From Bacillus changyiensis (lineage in GTDB: Bacteria; Bacillota; Bacilli; Bacillales; Bacillaceae), in the NCBI RefSeq assembly GCF_027706145.1, contig NZ_JAQFWW010000001.1, positions 682,001 to 746,000 on the forward strand: a stretch of DNA of 64,000 bases, read 5' to 3'. The notes beneath the pieces were generated by a model, which saw only the letters and a list, made by a program, of their open reading frames with translations, was not told the DNA's origin and did not search any database. Numbering within the stretch: position 1 is the first letter of the stretch; every line of letters starts with the position of its first letter. Shown piece by piece: positions 19,394 through 29,474 of this stretch. Position numbers and translations under genes: made by a program.

Positions 19394-20670
19394 GATGCTC
19401 CCTCCGTCCCTTTCAAAAAGTATGTGGTATCCAATTCGATTTTTTCTCCCACTTTTATGATGTCTTCTTTTGAAACGTTGGCAATGTTGGCAAGCCATTT
19501 TTCCAAAGCAAACTCAGTTTGAGCTGCAGTCTGTTGATAAAGGAATTCAACTAAGCCATATGGTGTGTCAAGCGTTTCAAGAATCTGATTTTTAATCACC
19601 GCTTTCGTCTGATCGATGACATCTTCTGTGAAATTGCCTTTTTTCATTTCTTGAAATTGCTGATTGATAATCTCAACAGCTTTTTGATAATTGCCCACTT
19701 CAATTCCCGACATCACCATTAAGAGCCCCTTAAAACTTTCAATTCGAGATGCGGCATAATAAGCAAGACTCGCTTTTTCTCGAACATTGATAAACAATTT
19801 CGAATGAGAAAAACCACCGAATAGTCCATTGAACAACAGTAAAGCTGGATAATCTTGGTCTGTAAAAACCGTATTTGTCCGAAAGCCCATGTTCAGTTTC
19901 CCTTGTTTGACATCTGCATCTTCGATCACTTCACGGGGCTCTGGCTTGTGGTTGCGTTGTATATCAGCAGCTTTTCGACCCTTTCTTTCTTCTACGTTAA
20001 AATACGAAGAAATCAATTGTTCAACTTGGTTTTCATCAACATCCCCAACAATGTATAAGTCGAGTTGGTCTTCGCGAAGCGCTTTTTGATATGTTTCATA
20101 AAGACTTTGAGGGGTAATATCTTCAACATCTTTAAGCTCTCCATTGACATGTAAAGCATAAGGTTCATCTTTGCACATTTCTTGAATGAGTCTTAAGTTG
20201 GAATAACGCATTTTATCGTTATAAACAGCTTGAATTCTTTGCTTTAAAGTCCGCTTTTCTTGTGAAACATATAATGAATGAAAAACACCGTCTTCAAGAG
20301 CAGGTGAAAAAATGACATCTCTAACAAGCTCAAGTCCTTTTTCTAAAAGAGGAGTTTGTTCTTTTAAATATTTTTCGTTCGCAATATCAAGCCGAAACGT
20401 GATGACATGCTGTTCGCCCTTTTTAGATAAATCCGCCGATACCGAAGTTCCATAAAGCTCATCCAAGTATGTCCTGAATGCAGATGTGCTAGGATACTTA
20501 CTTGTTCCCCGCAAAAGCACATGCGGAAATAGAGCTCTTTTTGTCACTTCTTCGTTTGTTAAAGGGGAGAGTAATTTAAAAATGATCGAAATCGTTTTAA
20601 ATTTTTCTGTTTTGACAATGTGATATGTCAACCCCTGATGTTTTCCCTTTATTTCCTTCAGGTATGTCAT
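19390..20670 (-). CDS. ymfF: YmfF, M16-like protein lacking the zinc motif
   Basis: Homologous in fold to M16 peptidases but with no HxxEH motif in the first 100 residues. The matching region reads RALFPHVLLRGTSKYP, so it should be catalytically silent and act with YmfH. The 426-residue protein has two repeated M16 halves, the second containing LLLFNGLFGGFSHSKLFINV. An AAAGGAGG site precedes the ATG. A possible extended -10 (TGATATAAT, around 20746) lies about 75 bases upstream. The gene overlaps ymfH by four bases, indicating coupled translation and a 1:1 complex. Confidence 0.92.
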   Translation of the reverse strand: MTYLKEIKGKHQGLTYHIVKTEKFKTISIIFKLLSPLTNEEVTKRALFPHVLLRGTSKYPSTSAFRTYLDELYGTSVSADLSKKGEQHVITFRLDIANEKYLKEQTPLLEKGLELVRDVIFSPALEDGVFHSLYVSQEKRTLKQRIQAVYNDKMRYSNLRLIQEMCKDEPYALHVNGELKDVEDITPQSLYETYQKALREDQLDLYIVGDVDENQVEQLISSYFNVEERKGRKAADIQRNHKPEPREVIEDADVKQGKLNMGFRTNTVFTDQDYPALLLFNGLFGGFSHSKLFINVREKASLAYYAASRIESFKGLLMVMSGIEVGNYQKAVEIINQQFQEMKKGNFTEDVIDQTKAVIKNQILETLDTPYGLVEFLYQQTAAQTEFALEKWLANIANVSKEDIIKVGEKIELDTTYFLKGTEGAS

Positions 20671-21004
20671 AAAGAGCCTCCTTTATTGTTTTTTATTATG
20701 TATTATGACCATATATGCGTATTACTCTAATACTGTTTGGTTGTAATTATATCAACTGGAGGATGATTAAGGAAATCAAAACACTCTTGACCTACTATAC
20801 AGAATACATTGATCGTTTGACGGAAGAATGAACTGACTGTATGACAAAACAGTCACTAGGTGCCACAGACAAACTTTATACTCTTCATTCAGAAAAATAG
20901 ACGAGAAGAAGTGGAACCTCGGTTCAAATATGGGCTATTGTCTTGTCACCACAATATCAGCACTATTTGATTTCCAGTACGTTTCATCTCTGGATATTAA
21001 GAAT
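20671..21004. other. Intergenic region between ymfD and ymfF
   Basis: This stretch of 334 bases has no supported gene. On the plus strand a 22-codon frame (MIKEIKTLLTYYTEYIDRLT, then EE and a stop) begins inside GGAGGATG, with too little spacing for a good start. On the minus strand a TATAAT with TG extension serves ymfF. In B. subtilis ymfE lies in this interval, and nothing like it is recognisable. It may be a scar of gene loss. Confidence 0.4.
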
Positions 21005-22252
21005 TTATACTGTTTCCACCGCTTCATTTTCATTTTTCTTTGGATCTATATAAAATAACACAAGCGCTAGAGCAACCAAACTGCTTAAAAGCGATACGAT
21101 GAAAATGACCCGCTCAGCACCTGCCATCATATAGGCAAAAACGGGCGGTCCAAGAGCCACTCCAATAAACCTCATACTGTTATAAAAAGAGGAGATTGTT
21201 CCCCGCTCTTCTTTTTCTATCCCTTCTGTAATCAGCGCGTCAAGTGAAGGAAGAGCAATACCGATTCCAACACCACCGAGACTCATAAATAAAAATAACG
21301 GATAAAAACTGTGCTTCCACCACAGTCCTGCAAAAGCCAAAACAAGGAAGGCCATTCCGATGATCACATATATTTTCATTCTGATTTTATTGTTGCCAAT
21401 CAGCTTTCCAGCTAAGTATGAACTGACCGACAAAAAAAGCAGTGGGATGCTAAGTAACGCTCCCTTGATGATTCCTTCAATCTGATATTTTTTTTCAAGA
21501 TTGTCTGACAGGTAAAAAAGCAGGCCAAACAATAGAAACATAATAATGCCACCAATCATAAAAATAGACACTAGCCAACGCCCCTCCCGTTTTAAAATTC
21601 CATGAACAGATTTAGCAAAATCTTTGACTGATTTCGTATCACCTCTGTTTTCTTTTTCCTTTGGCTTAGGAACAAAAAATAAGACGAGGAAAAAGCTGAT
21701 CAAACAAACAACAGGAATAAACCAAAATGGCATAAACCAGACCCATGAAGCTAAAAAAGCACCTAGGATAGGGCTTAATACTTTTCCAGCCGTATTGGCA
21801 GTCTCAATATCTCCAAGTCCCGCGCTAATATCTTCATCTTTTTGAAATAAATCACCGATAAATGGCATCACGATTGGAGCTGCCCCTGCTGAACCAACTC
21901 CCTGAAGAACACGCCCTGCCAAAATCATGATATATGGGTCTTTGAACATCACTGCAGCAATCCCGGCTACTGCACCCCCCGCGGATGCAATGAGCAAACA
22001 TGGCAACATGATTTTTTTTCTTCCATAGCGATCTGATAAGTAGCCGGTGATCGGAATACAAAGAATCGCTACAATCGAGTAAACCGTGATAATGAGCGAA
22101 ACTTGAAATGAAGAGATATTTAATTTTTTTTCAATAACAGGTAGCACCGGAATCAGCATCGAGTTACCAAGCGTCATCACGAGCGGGACGGAAGACAACG
22201 CGATAATGCTTTTAACATCTTTTTTTTCGCTCAACTGTTTCACCCAATTCAT
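21005..22252 (-). CDS. ymfD: MFS transporter, YmfD-like
   Basis: A 415-residue major-facilitator antiporter of the drug:proton (DHA1) type with about 12 membrane segments. Motif A between segments 2 and 3 reads GYLSDRYGRKK. A hydrophilic loop rich in Lys and Glu lies near the middle (about 200-220). The ortholog at this locus in B. subtilis has been described as a bacillibactin exporter; substrate here is by analogy only. No good ribosome site is visible before the ATG. The adjacent GntR gene ends in a terminator, so the two are probably not simply co-transcribed. Confidence 0.85.
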   Translation of the reverse strand: MNWVKQLSEKKDVKSIIALSSVPLVMTLGNSMLIPVLPVIEKKLNISSFQVSLIITVYSIVAILCIPITGYLSDRYGRKKIMLPCLLIASAGGAVAGIAAVMFKDPYIMILAGRVLQGVGSAGAAPIVMPFIGDLFQKDEDISAGLGDIETANTAGKVLSPILGAFLASWVWFMPFWFIPVVCLISFFLVLFFVPKPKEKENRGDTKSVKDFAKSVHGILKREGRWLVSIFMIGGIIMFLLFGLLFYLSDNLEKKYQIEGIIKGALLSIPLLFLSVSSYLAGKLIGNNKIRMKIYVIIGMAFLVLAFAGLWWKHSFYPLFLFMSLGGVGIGIALPSLDALITEGIEKEERGTISSFYNSMRFIGVALGPPVFAYMMAGAERVIFIVSLLSSLVALALVLFYIDPKKNENEAVETV

Positions 22253-22305
22253 TGAAAATGTCTATCATCTAATAGTTTGGCTTAATGAAGGCATGTTTAT
22301 GTGCA

Positions 22306-22339
22306 AACAAAAAACAGCCGCTCTGATAAGCGCCTGTTT
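22306..22339 (-). terminator. Terminator after ymfC
   Basis: The AACAGGCGCT/AGCGGCTGTT stem (one mismatch) is followed by UUUUUUG on the minus strand. Confidence 0.75.
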
Positions 22340-22341
22340 GT

Positions 22342-23070
22342 TTATGAAAAACATTTTCTGACAACATGAAACCTGAATTTATCAGCCCGAAAATAATTTA
22401 AAGAAAATAATACAGGTCTGTCATTTTGATCATAGTGGATTTGCTTTAGCAATAAAAGAGCTGTTTCAGGGTCACATTCAAGAATTTGGGAAATTGTATC
22501 ATGATAGCCAATTGGTTCAATATCTGTAACCGCATAACTAATCACAGCCCCCGCTTCGTCTTTTAACCATTCGAACATTGATTCCTGCCCGTGTGAAAAT
22601 CCTTTTGGAAGAATCGTCATCGGTATTTTATCCAAGCAGTAAACAACAGGTCTTCCATTTGCCGTTCTTACCCGCTCAAGCAAAAAGATCTCGCTCTCTT
22701 CTTCATTTTGAAAATGAAGCAAGTCTTCTTCAGTTGGGACAGTTACCCGTGATGACAGAAAAATCGTTCCCGGTATCATGCTCGCTTGCTCAATCGTTTT
22801 TGTGACACTGTTTAGCTGTTCAATGCCTGAAAGAAATAAAGGTTTTGAGTTTACAAATGTACCTACACCATACCTTCTGCAAATCACTTTTTCCTCTTCC
22901 AACATATGAAGCGCTTCACGTAAAGCTGATCTTGTGACACCCAATATTTTTGACAGCTCAAACTCAGACGGGAGCTGTTCATTTTCGCGATAAATTCCTT
23001 TTTGGATATCATTTTTGATCCGATCAATCACTTTTAAGCATAAATGTTGATTGTCAGCTTTTATAGACAT
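22342..23070 (-). CDS. ymfC: GntR-family (HutC type) transcription regulator, YmfC
   Basis: A 242-residue repressor-type protein with an N-terminal winged helix (about 10-75; [20 protein letters not shown] is typical GntR recognition-helix sequence). A UTRA ligand-binding domain covers about 95-238. The ligand is unknown; UTRA domains usually bind sugars or amino acid derivatives. A purine-rich GGAGGG site precedes the ATG. An inverted-repeat region upstream could be its own operator. Position next to ymfD suggests control of that transporter, though a terminator lies between them. Confidence 0.9.
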   Translation of the reverse strand: MSIKADNQHLCLKVIDRIKNDIQKGIYRENEQLPSEFELSKILGVTRSALREALHMLEEEKVICRRYGVGTFVNSKPLFLSGIEQLNSVTKTIEQASMIPGTIFLSSRVTVPTEEDLLHFQNEEESEIFLLERVRTANGRPVVYCLDKIPMTILPKGFSHGQESMFEWLKDEAGAVISYAVTDIEPIGYHDTISQILECDPETALLLLKQIHYDQNDRPVLFSLNYFRADKFRFHVVRKCFS

Positions 23071-23107
23071 GTTTTCCCTCCGTCTGACAAGATCAGATAA
23101 AAAACCC

Positions 23108-23215
23108 CTTTATTTGAGAACAACTATATCATGTTTTGTCATATAAATAAAGAGCTTTTTGGTTTACATAATATTTTTATGCGTAACCAAAAACTTGGTT
23201 AAAACTCATACCGAA
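23108..23215 (-). promoter_or_regulatory. Upstream region of ymfC with promoter and imperfect dyad
   Basis: On the minus strand a TG-extended TATAGT (TGATATAGT) near 23125 is a plausible -10 with a poor -35. Further upstream an imperfect dyad GGTTACGCATAA...TTATGTAAACC and repeated AACCAAAAA/TTTTTGGTT blocks could be operator sites for the GntR protein. All of this is inference from symmetry. Confidence 0.35.
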
Positions 23216-23224
23216 TGCCCCTCT

Positions 23225-25558
23225 TCAAGATGAGAGCCCTTCATATTGATCTTTTGACATTAAAACCTCCCGTGGTTTTGAACCTTCATAAGGTCCAACA
23301 ATTCCTCGTTCCTCCATGGCATCGATGAGCCTAGCCGCCCTCGTATAGCCAATGCGAAACCTTCTTTGCAGCATAGAAACAGATGCTGTCTGCATACTGA
23401 CAACAAGTGCAACTGCTTCATCATAAAGATCATCTGTGACTTCATTGAGCGTTTCAGGTGTGTCCTCAGGAATCATCTCTTCTTGATATTGAGCCTTTTG
23501 CTGTTCAATGACATGGTCAACGATTTTTTCTACTTCTTCGTCTGATAAAAAAGCTCCTTGAACACGAAGCGGTTTATTTGCTCCAACTGGTAAAAACAGC
23601 ATGTCCCCTCTTCCAAGAAGTTTTTCTGCTCCACCCATATCAAGAATCGTTCGCGAGTCAGTCTGTGAAGATACACTGAAAGCAATTCTTGACGGAATAT
23701 TGGCTTTAATCACCCCTGTAATAACATCAACAGAAGGACGCTGTGTCGCAATAATCAAATGAATTCCAGCCGCTCGTGCCATTTGTGAGAGTCTTGTAAT
23801 CGAATCTTCAACATCAGAAGATGCAACCATCATCAAATCAGCAAGCTCATCAACAATGACGATGATATATGGAAGTTCGGGTTGTTTTGCTTCTTCAGCT
23901 GAATTCGTTCTTCTGATGTGTTCGTTATACCCTTCAATATTTCTTGTTCCAGTATGGGAAAATAACTCATAGCGCCGTTCCATTTCATTGACAACCTTTT
24001 TTAAAGCTTGTGATGCTTTTTTCGGATCTGTGACAACAGGAGCGAGCAAATGAGGAATTCCGTTATAAACATTAAGTTCAACCATTTTCGGATCAATCAT
24101 CATCATCTTGACTTCATGCGGTTTTGCTCTCATTAAAATGCTTGTGATAATACCGTTGACACAGACACTTTTTCCGCTTCCAGTTGCCCCTGCAACAAGA
24201 AGATGCGGCATTTTATTCAATTCAGCTAACACCGCTTCACCGGAAATATTTCTTCCAAGTCCGATCATTAGTTTTGCATCAGGACGGTCATTGAATTTAG
24301 ATTCTAATACTTCTTTTAAGGAAACCATTGCAACTTCCGCATTCGGCACTTCAATTCCAATCGCTGATTTTCCTGGTATTGGAGCTTCAATACGAATATC
24401 TTTAGCAGCAAGTGCAAGTGCTAAATCGTCACTCAAATTGACAATCTTGCTGACTTTAACACCGACATCAGGATAGACCTCATATTTTGTTACTGCAGGG
24501 CCAAGGTGAACTTGAGTAACTTTTGCTTTCACTCCGAAACTTTGAAACGTTTTCTCAAGTTTTCTGGCATTGTCATAAATATTTTTTTTGTCAGTCTGCT
24601 GACCCGAATGCTTCGGATCATCAAGTAACTGAATTGGTGGAAGCTGATAATCTTTATTTTCAAGCTCTGTAAAAGTCATCTCAGGAGAGGTTTTGATTGT
24701 TTTAATCTCCTCTGACTCAACAGTCTTGTCCAATGGTTCAGGGGATTCAACAACTTGATCATCAAGCTGTTCATCACGATCTGCAAAACTTGATATAATC
24801 GGCTCTGATTGGATAACTGGATCGGAATCTATTTCCACATCTTGAACAGGAGTTTCAGGTGACTTCGATTTTCGCTGTGTCTTCTGTTTTTTTCCTGATG
24901 CCTTTTTTGAAGAATGAGTTCTAAGTTGTTTGAGATCATTGAGAAACGCCCGCCACTGATTTTTAATAAAAGATGCAGTTGGTCCCAACCATTTCATGAT
25001 TGTCTCTTGAAGTGAACGATCAGTGATTAGGAGTAGACCAATCAAGATCAAAAAAATCGCAATAATTTTCGAGCCTGTTGAAGCAAAGAGAAAATAGGAT
25101 GCTGCAAACAGTAAAGCTCCGATCATTCCGCCACCAAGATCTTGAGGACCTACTTCGGTTTTGATATCCATTAAAAATAGATTCCACGTATTTTGAATCA
25201 CACTGGGAGACTGAATCATTGACCTGCCTGCTAATTGTTGAAATAGCTGAACATGAGACAGTAGCAAAACACTTGCAACAATACAATAAATTCCGGCTTT
25301 TCGTCTCGTTAAAAAGCGGGGCATTTTTTTCTTCCAGAATAGTGATATACCTGTCAAAAAGAGCGGAATGAGACATAAAATAAACCATTCACCTGCGAAA
25401 AAGCGAAACATATAAATAAATGTCTGACCAGCGATACCAAGTTGTAATACCGCAATAATTGAAATGGCGATACAAATTAAACCGTACAATTCAAATTTAA
25501 GATTCGTCTTTTTGACTTGTCTTTGCTTCTTTTTCGATTTTCTTTTTCTTTTTGCCAT
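23225..25558 (-). CDS. spoIIIE: DNA translocase SpoIIIE
   Basis: SpoIIIE pumps the chromosome into the forespore during asymmetric division. The predicted 777-residue protein has a basic N-terminus, four membrane segments within the first about 170 residues, and a charged linker (about 200-320). The FtsK/SpoIIIE motor has Walker A GATGSGKS near residue 450, Walker B in [11 protein letters not shown], and RPSVDVITG. The C-terminal gamma winged helix ([20 protein letters not shown]) reads DNA polarity. The start at 25558 is chosen for AAGGTGATG and the MAKRKRK beginning shared with the B. subtilis protein. Confidence 0.97.
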   Translation of the reverse strand: MAKRKRKSKKKQRQVKKTNLKFELYGLICIAISIIAVLQLGIAGQTFIYMFRFFAGEWFILCLIPLFLTGISLFWKKKMPRFLTRRKAGIYCIVASVLLLSHVQLFQQLAGRSMIQSPSVIQNTWNLFLMDIKTEVGPQDLGGGMIGALLFAASYFLFASTGSKIIAIFLILIGLLLITDRSLQETIMKWLGPTASFIKNQWRAFLNDLKQLRTHSSKKASGKKQKTQRKSKSPETPVQDVEIDSDPVIQSEPIISSFADRDEQLDDQVVESPEPLDKTVESEEIKTIKTSPEMTFTELENKDYQLPPIQLLDDPKHSGQQTDKKNIYDNARKLEKTFQSFGVKAKVTQVHLGPAVTKYEVYPDVGVKVSKIVNLSDDLALALAAKDIRIEAPIPGKSAIGIEVPNAEVAMVSLKEVLESKFNDRPDAKLMIGLGRNISGEAVLAELNKMPHLLVAGATGSGKSVCVNGIITSILMRAKPHEVKMMMIDPKMVELNVYNGIPHLLAPVVTDPKKASQALKKVVNEMERRYELFSHTGTRNIEGYNEHIRRTNSAEEAKQPELPYIIVIVDELADLMMVASSDVEDSITRLSQMARAAGIHLIIATQRPSVDVITGVIKANIPSRIAFSVSSQTDSRTILDMGGAEKLLGRGDMLFLPVGANKPLRVQGAFLSDEEVEKIVDHVIEQQKAQYQEEMIPEDTPETLNEVTDDLYDEAVALVVSMQTASVSMLQRRFRIGYTRAARLIDAMEERGIVGPYEGSKPREVLMSKDQYEGLSS

Positions 25559-25594
25559 GCCCATCACCTTACCACACATATAAAAAGTAACCGA

Positions 25595-25623
25595 GAAAAG
25601 AGAAAGCAGCCTGTTGCGGCTGC
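25595..25623 (-). terminator. Terminator after ylzJ
   Basis: The GCAGCC/GGCTGC stem is followed by UUUCUCUUUUCUC on the minus strand, between ylzJ and spoIIIE. Confidence 0.65.
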
Positions 25624-25673
25624 AATCCTTCCTGATCTCACTATTATAGCATATTTATCATTGATACTTTGAG

Positions 25674-25889
25674 CTATTTGTAAAATGTCAGTTTCAATGT
25701 TTGCCCAGGTGCGGTTTCTTGATTTAAATAGTCCATGGGATTTGTACTAAGTACTTGAATCACTTTAGCTTCTTCTCCATTCATTTCGATGAGAAGTGGT
25801 ACGCCATTTACATCAACCTGCCTCCGGTTTGTTTCTTCCATCTGGCTACCAAAAACGAGTTCATGCGGCATCATCGTATATAGGATCAT
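25674..25889 (-). CDS. ylzJ: YlzJ, small conserved Bacillus protein
   Basis: A 71-residue YlzJ-like protein of unknown function, beginning [14 protein letters not shown]. Its ATG overlaps the tepA stop (ATGA), so translation is coupled to the protease gene. The conserved pairing with tepA suggests a shared role, but no catalytic motif is visible. Confidence 0.88.
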   Translation of the reverse strand: MILYTMMPHELVFGSQMEETNRRQVDVNGVPLLIEMNGEEAKVIQVLSTNPMDYLNQETAPGQTLKLTFYK

Positions 25890-26632
25890 TGAACCATCCT
25901 CTCATCACTGCTACGGGTTTCTTCGATTAGTTCATTCAACTTTTTAATGGCCTGCCCCACTCCGCCCGTTTCATTGATTAAGCCATATTTCACCGCATCT
26001 TTTCCAACGACATTTGTTCCAATATCCCTTGTTAGATTTCCTTTGGAAAACATTAACTCCTTAAATTTATCTTCGGAAATATTGGAATGGTTCATGACAA
26101 AATTGATAACCCTGTCCTGCATTTTATCAAGATACTCAAATGTTTGCGGTACACCGATAACAAGACCGGTCAATCGAACCGGGTGAATTGTCATTGTAGC
26201 CGTTTCGGCAATATAGCTATAATTACATGAAACCGCAATTGGCACACCTATAGAATGGCCGCCACCAAGCACAATGGAAACTGTTGGTTTAGATAGTGAG
26301 GCCAGCATTTCAGCGATTGCAAGTCCAGCTTCTACATCACCGCCAACTGTATTTAAAATGATTAACAATCCTTCAATTTTTGGATTTTGCTCAATAGCGA
26401 CAATTTGCGGAATAACATGCTCATACTTTGTTGTTTTATTTTGCGGAGGAAGCTGAATATGACCTTCAATTTGACCAATGATCGTCAAACAATGAATATT
26501 CGAATCTTGTCCCATTTGTGGGAGTGTTGTTTCACCGAGTTGCTGAATTTTGTTGACAATGCTATCTTTTACATCTTGTTTAGCGGGCTGTTCCTCTTGT
26601 TCTTCCCCATTTTCTGTCCGGTCTAAGCGCAT
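25886..26632 (-). CDS. tepA: TepA, ClpP-fold germination/translocation-enhancing protease
   Basis: TepA is a ClpP-like serine protease reported in B. subtilis to act on spore SASP proteins and in protein translocation. The predicted 248-residue protein has an acidic, Gln-rich start and then the ClpP/crotonase fold: [18 protein letters not shown], the nucleophile Ser in [13 protein letters not shown], and a catalytic His in TIHPVRLTG. It lacks a signal peptide. The start at 26632 follows AAAGAGGTGAG; an earlier in-frame codon has no ribosome site. It overlaps ylzJ by four bases. Confidence 0.92.
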   Translation of the reverse strand: MRLDRTENGEEQEEQPAKQDVKDSIVNKIQQLGETTLPQMGQDSNIHCLTIIGQIEGHIQLPPQNKTTKYEHVIPQIVAIEQNPKIEGLLIILNTVGGDVEAGLAIAEMLASLSKPTVSIVLGGGHSIGVPIAVSCNYSYIAETATMTIHPVRLTGLVIGVPQTFEYLDKMQDRVINFVMNHSNISEDKFKELMFSKGNLTRDIGTNVVGKDAVKYGLINETGGVGQAIKKLNELIEETRSSDERMVQ

Positions 26633-26721
26633 ATTACTCACCTCTTTCTCGAGTTTCTTTTGTATTATTAACAATGGCGTTTTTTTCATTCAGTGTAAAA
26701 AGGAAACCCGAGAAAATGAGT

Positions 26722-26770
26722 AAAAGGGCCCCAAAAAGTCAGAAAAACTAACTTTTCGGGAAGCCCTTTT
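26722..26770 (-). terminator. Hairpin terminator after rnjB
   Basis: A long imperfect stem with AAAAGGGC and GCCCTTTT at its ends overlaps the rnjB stop. The 3' U tract on the minus strand is modest. Confidence 0.65.
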
Positions 26771-28433
26771 ATACTTCCATGATAATTGGAATAATCATTG
26801 GTTTTCGCTTTGTTTTTTCATATAAGAATTGATTTAAAGCATCACGCATTGTTTGTTTTAAGGCAGACCATTCAACAACGGCGTTTTCAGTACTTTCTTT
26901 GACAATATTTCTGACAAGCTCTGTTGCATCAATGATTAATTGTTCAGATTCTCTAACATAGACAAAACCTCTTGTGATAATTTCGGGTCCTGAAACAAGA
27001 TTTTTTTTCTTTTTATCGAGTGTAATCACAACGATTAAAATTCCGTCTTGAGATAGAAGACGCCGATCCCTAAGGACGATGTTGCCGATATCCCCCACAC
27101 CTAGACCGTCAATCAATATGTTACCTGATTGAACTTTATCGCCTATTTTCACATTTTGACCGCGAAACTCAACGACATCACCTTTTTCAATTAGAAAAAT
27201 GTCACTTCGCTTCATTCCGATTTCTTCTGCAACTTTGGAATGGGCTTTTTGCATTCTGAATTCACCGTTTACAGGAATTAAATATTTCGGTCTCATCAGA
27301 TTAAGCATTAGTTTTAGTTCTTCTTGACAACCGTGGCCAGAAACGTGAACACGCTTTTGTGCGAACACAACATGGGCACCTTCCCTTGTCAATAGATCGA
27401 CCGCTTTTGAATAGACTAACTCCTGTCCTGGAATAGGGGTTGAGGCAATCAAGACGGTATCCCCTTTTTCAATATCAATCTGTTTATGTCCTTGTTTGGC
27501 GATTCTTGTTAAGGCAGCAAGTGGTTCCCCATGGTTGTCCCCCGTCAAAATAGCTACTTCGTGTTTAGGATATTTTTTAACATCTTGAACCGGGATGAAC
27601 ATGTCCTCATCAGCTATAACATAACCGAGTTTCATCGCAAGCTTGAGAATCGCTGATATATTTTTGCCTGATACGGCTAATTTTCTACCGTTTTGAAGTG
27701 CTGCGTCAATCACCTGTTGAACCCGGTTGAGGTTGGAAGCTAAGACGGTAATGATGACTCGATTTTCAGCGCTGTAGAACACATCAGATATTTCTCCTCC
27801 AACAACAGCTTCTGAAGGTGTATAACCTGGCTTTTCTGCATTGGTGCTGTCTGAAAGCAAGCAAAGGACACCGCTGTTGCCAATTTTGGCAATCTCTCCA
27901 ATATCGCTTTTCTGGTTAAAAACTGGTGTCTGATCAAATTTAAAATCACCAGTACATACGATTGATCCAAGTGATGTTTTAAAGCTGATGCCAACGGAAT
28001 CTGGAATACTATGGTTAGTGCTGAAAAATGAAACTTTTGTTGATTCAAATGAAATAACTGATTTGGAGTGGATTTCTCTTAAATCGGTTTTTTTATTTGA
28101 ACCGTACTGCTTTAAAGATTCTTTTAAAAGGGCAAGAGTCAGCTTTGTTCCGTACACAGGCACGGAAAGTTTGTTCAAGCAGTAAAAAACACCACCGATG
28201 TTTTCTTCATGGCCATGTGTTAGGAAAATCGCCTTAACACGGTCAGATCTTTCGATTAAATAAGAAATGTCAGGGATGACGACATCGATTCCTAGCATCT
28301 CATTTTCTGGATGCATAAGCCCTGCATCAACCACAAATATGTCTGAGTCAATTTCGATAACATAAAGGTTTTTTCCAATCTCCCCGACACCGCCTAAGGC
28401 GATAATCTTAATATTTTCTGTCTTTTTTTTCAA
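26769..28433 (-). CDS. rnjB: Ribonuclease J2
   Basis: RNase J2 forms a heterocomplex with RNase J1 in mRNA decay and rRNA maturation. The 554-residue protein has a metallo-beta-lactamase core, a beta-CASP domain and a C-terminal domain. The catalytic loop reads HGHEENIGG at 73-81 in place of the HGHEDHIGG of J1. Two metal ligands are therefore changed (Asp to Glu77, His to Asn78), the known hallmark of the weakly active J2 subunit. The start is TTG behind AGGAGG. It lies between dapA and tepA as in B. subtilis, with a hairpin on each side. Confidence 0.95.
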   Translation of the reverse strand: MKKKTENIKIIALGGVGEIGKNLYVIEIDSDIFVVDAGLMHPENEMLGIDVVIPDISYLIERSDRVKAIFLTHGHEENIGGVFYCLNKLSVPVYGTKLTLALLKESLKQYGSNKKTDLREIHSKSVISFESTKVSFFSTNHSIPDSVGISFKTSLGSIVCTGDFKFDQTPVFNQKSDIGEIAKIGNSGVLCLLSDSTNAEKPGYTPSEAVVGGEISDVFYSAENRVIITVLASNLNRVQQVIDAALQNGRKLAVSGKNISAILKLAMKLGYVIADEDMFIPVQDVKKYPKHEVAILTGDNHGEPLAALTRIAKQGHKQIDIEKGDTVLIASTPIPGQELVYSKAVDLLTREGAHVVFAQKRVHVSGHGCQEELKLMLNLMRPKYLIPVNGEFRMQKAHSKVAEEIGMKRSDIFLIEKGDVVEFRGQNVKIGDKVQSGNILIDGLGVGDIGNIVLRDRRLLSQDGILIVVITLDKKKKNLVSGPEIITRGFVYVRESEQLIIDATELVRNIVKESTENAVVEWSALKQTMRDALNQFLYEKTKRKPMIIPIIMEV

Positions 28434-28528
28434 ATTGTAATCCTCCTAATCTTAGTTACCCGTCCATCATCACTTGTCCCTATTATACCTGAATCTAATT
28501 TTAGAAAACAAGAACCTTATGTATAATA

Positions 28529-28562
28529 TAAACGGCCATACCCCGAAAAGGGGATGACCGTT
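28529..28562 (-). terminator. Terminator hairpin after dapA
   Basis: AAACGGTCATCCCC pairs with the GGGGTATGGCCGTTT arm around a TTTT loop (minus strand). The 3' tract is A/T mixed rather than pure U. It marks the end of the asd-dapG-dapA unit. Confidence 0.7.
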
Positions 28563-28578
28563 TCGACCGTATATGTGT

Positions 28579-29448
28579 TTACAAATTGTCAATCAAGTTA
28601 CTTAAGTGGAGACGTTCCTCTTCATTTAGCGGAAGCAAAGGAAGGCGAACAGAACCGACATCAAGACCTTTTAGCTGAAGAGCTGTCTTGACTGGTGTCG
28701 GGTTTGGAGCCGCAAACAAACCATTCATGAGAGGCAGCAATTTCTGATGGATCAATGCTGCCTGAGCCGTATCTCCATTCAAATAAAGCGTGATCATCTC
28801 TTGCATTTCCCGTCCAATGATATGGGACGCAACAGATACAACACCTTTACCCCCAACAGCTAGAGCCGGCAGTGTTAGGCTATCATCACCTGAATAAACA
28901 GCAAAATCTTCAGGTGTTTCGGCAACAATTTTTGCAATTCCGTCTAAATCACCGCTCGCTTCTTTAATCGCTACGATATTCGGGATTTTAGCCAGGCGGA
29001 TCGTCGTTTCTGGCGAAAGTGAAACGACTGTCCGACCCGGTACATTGTAAAGCATAACTGGTAGAGAAGTCTCTTCAGCGATTGCTTTAAAATGATGGTA
29101 CATCCCTTCTTGAGAAGGTTTGTTGTAATAAGGAACCACAAGCATAACAGCGTCCGCTCCAGCTTCCTCTGCTTTTTTAGTCAATCTAATAGATGCGGCT
29201 GTATTGTTGCTGCCCGTACCAGCAATAACAGGTATACGACCGTTTACTTCTTTTACACAATATTTAATAAGCGCCAGTTTCTCTTCTTCAGACAGTGTTG
29301 GTGATTCACCCGTTGTTCCAGCAACAACTAGGGAATCTGTACCGTTTTCGATCAAGTAACCGATCAACTTTTTTAATTTTTGAAAATCAACATTTTCATT
29401 TTTGTCAAAAGGAGTCACCATTGCAGTCGCAATATTTCCGAAATTCAT
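28579..29448 (-). CDS. dapA: 4-hydroxy-tetrahydrodipicolinate synthase
   Basis: DapA condenses pyruvate with aspartate semialdehyde, the first step specific to lysine, diaminopimelate and dipicolinate. The 289-residue TIM barrel has the Schiff-base Lys162 in AIKEASGD, the catalytic Tyr134 in YNVPGRT, and AGTTGESPTLS for substrate binding. The start at 29448 follows GAGGTGAAAA and gives the family N-terminus MNFGNIATAM. It is 26 bases downstream of dapG. Its product feeds DpaA-DpaB, encoded upstream in the same cluster. Confidence 0.97.
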   Translation of the reverse strand: MNFGNIATAMVTPFDKNENVDFQKLKKLIGYLIENGTDSLVVAGTTGESPTLSEEEKLALIKYCVKEVNGRIPVIAGTGSNNTAASIRLTKKAEEAGADAVMLVVPYYNKPSQEGMYHHFKAIAEETSLPVMLYNVPGRTVVSLSPETTIRLAKIPNIVAIKEASGDLDGIAKIVAETPEDFAVYSGDDSLTLPALAVGGKGVVSVASHIIGREMQEMITLYLNGDTAQAALIHQKLLPLMNGLFAAPNPTPVKTALQLKGLDVGSVRLPLLPLNEEERLHLSNLIDNL

Positions 29449-29474
29449 TTTTTTCACCTCTAATAATTCCACTT

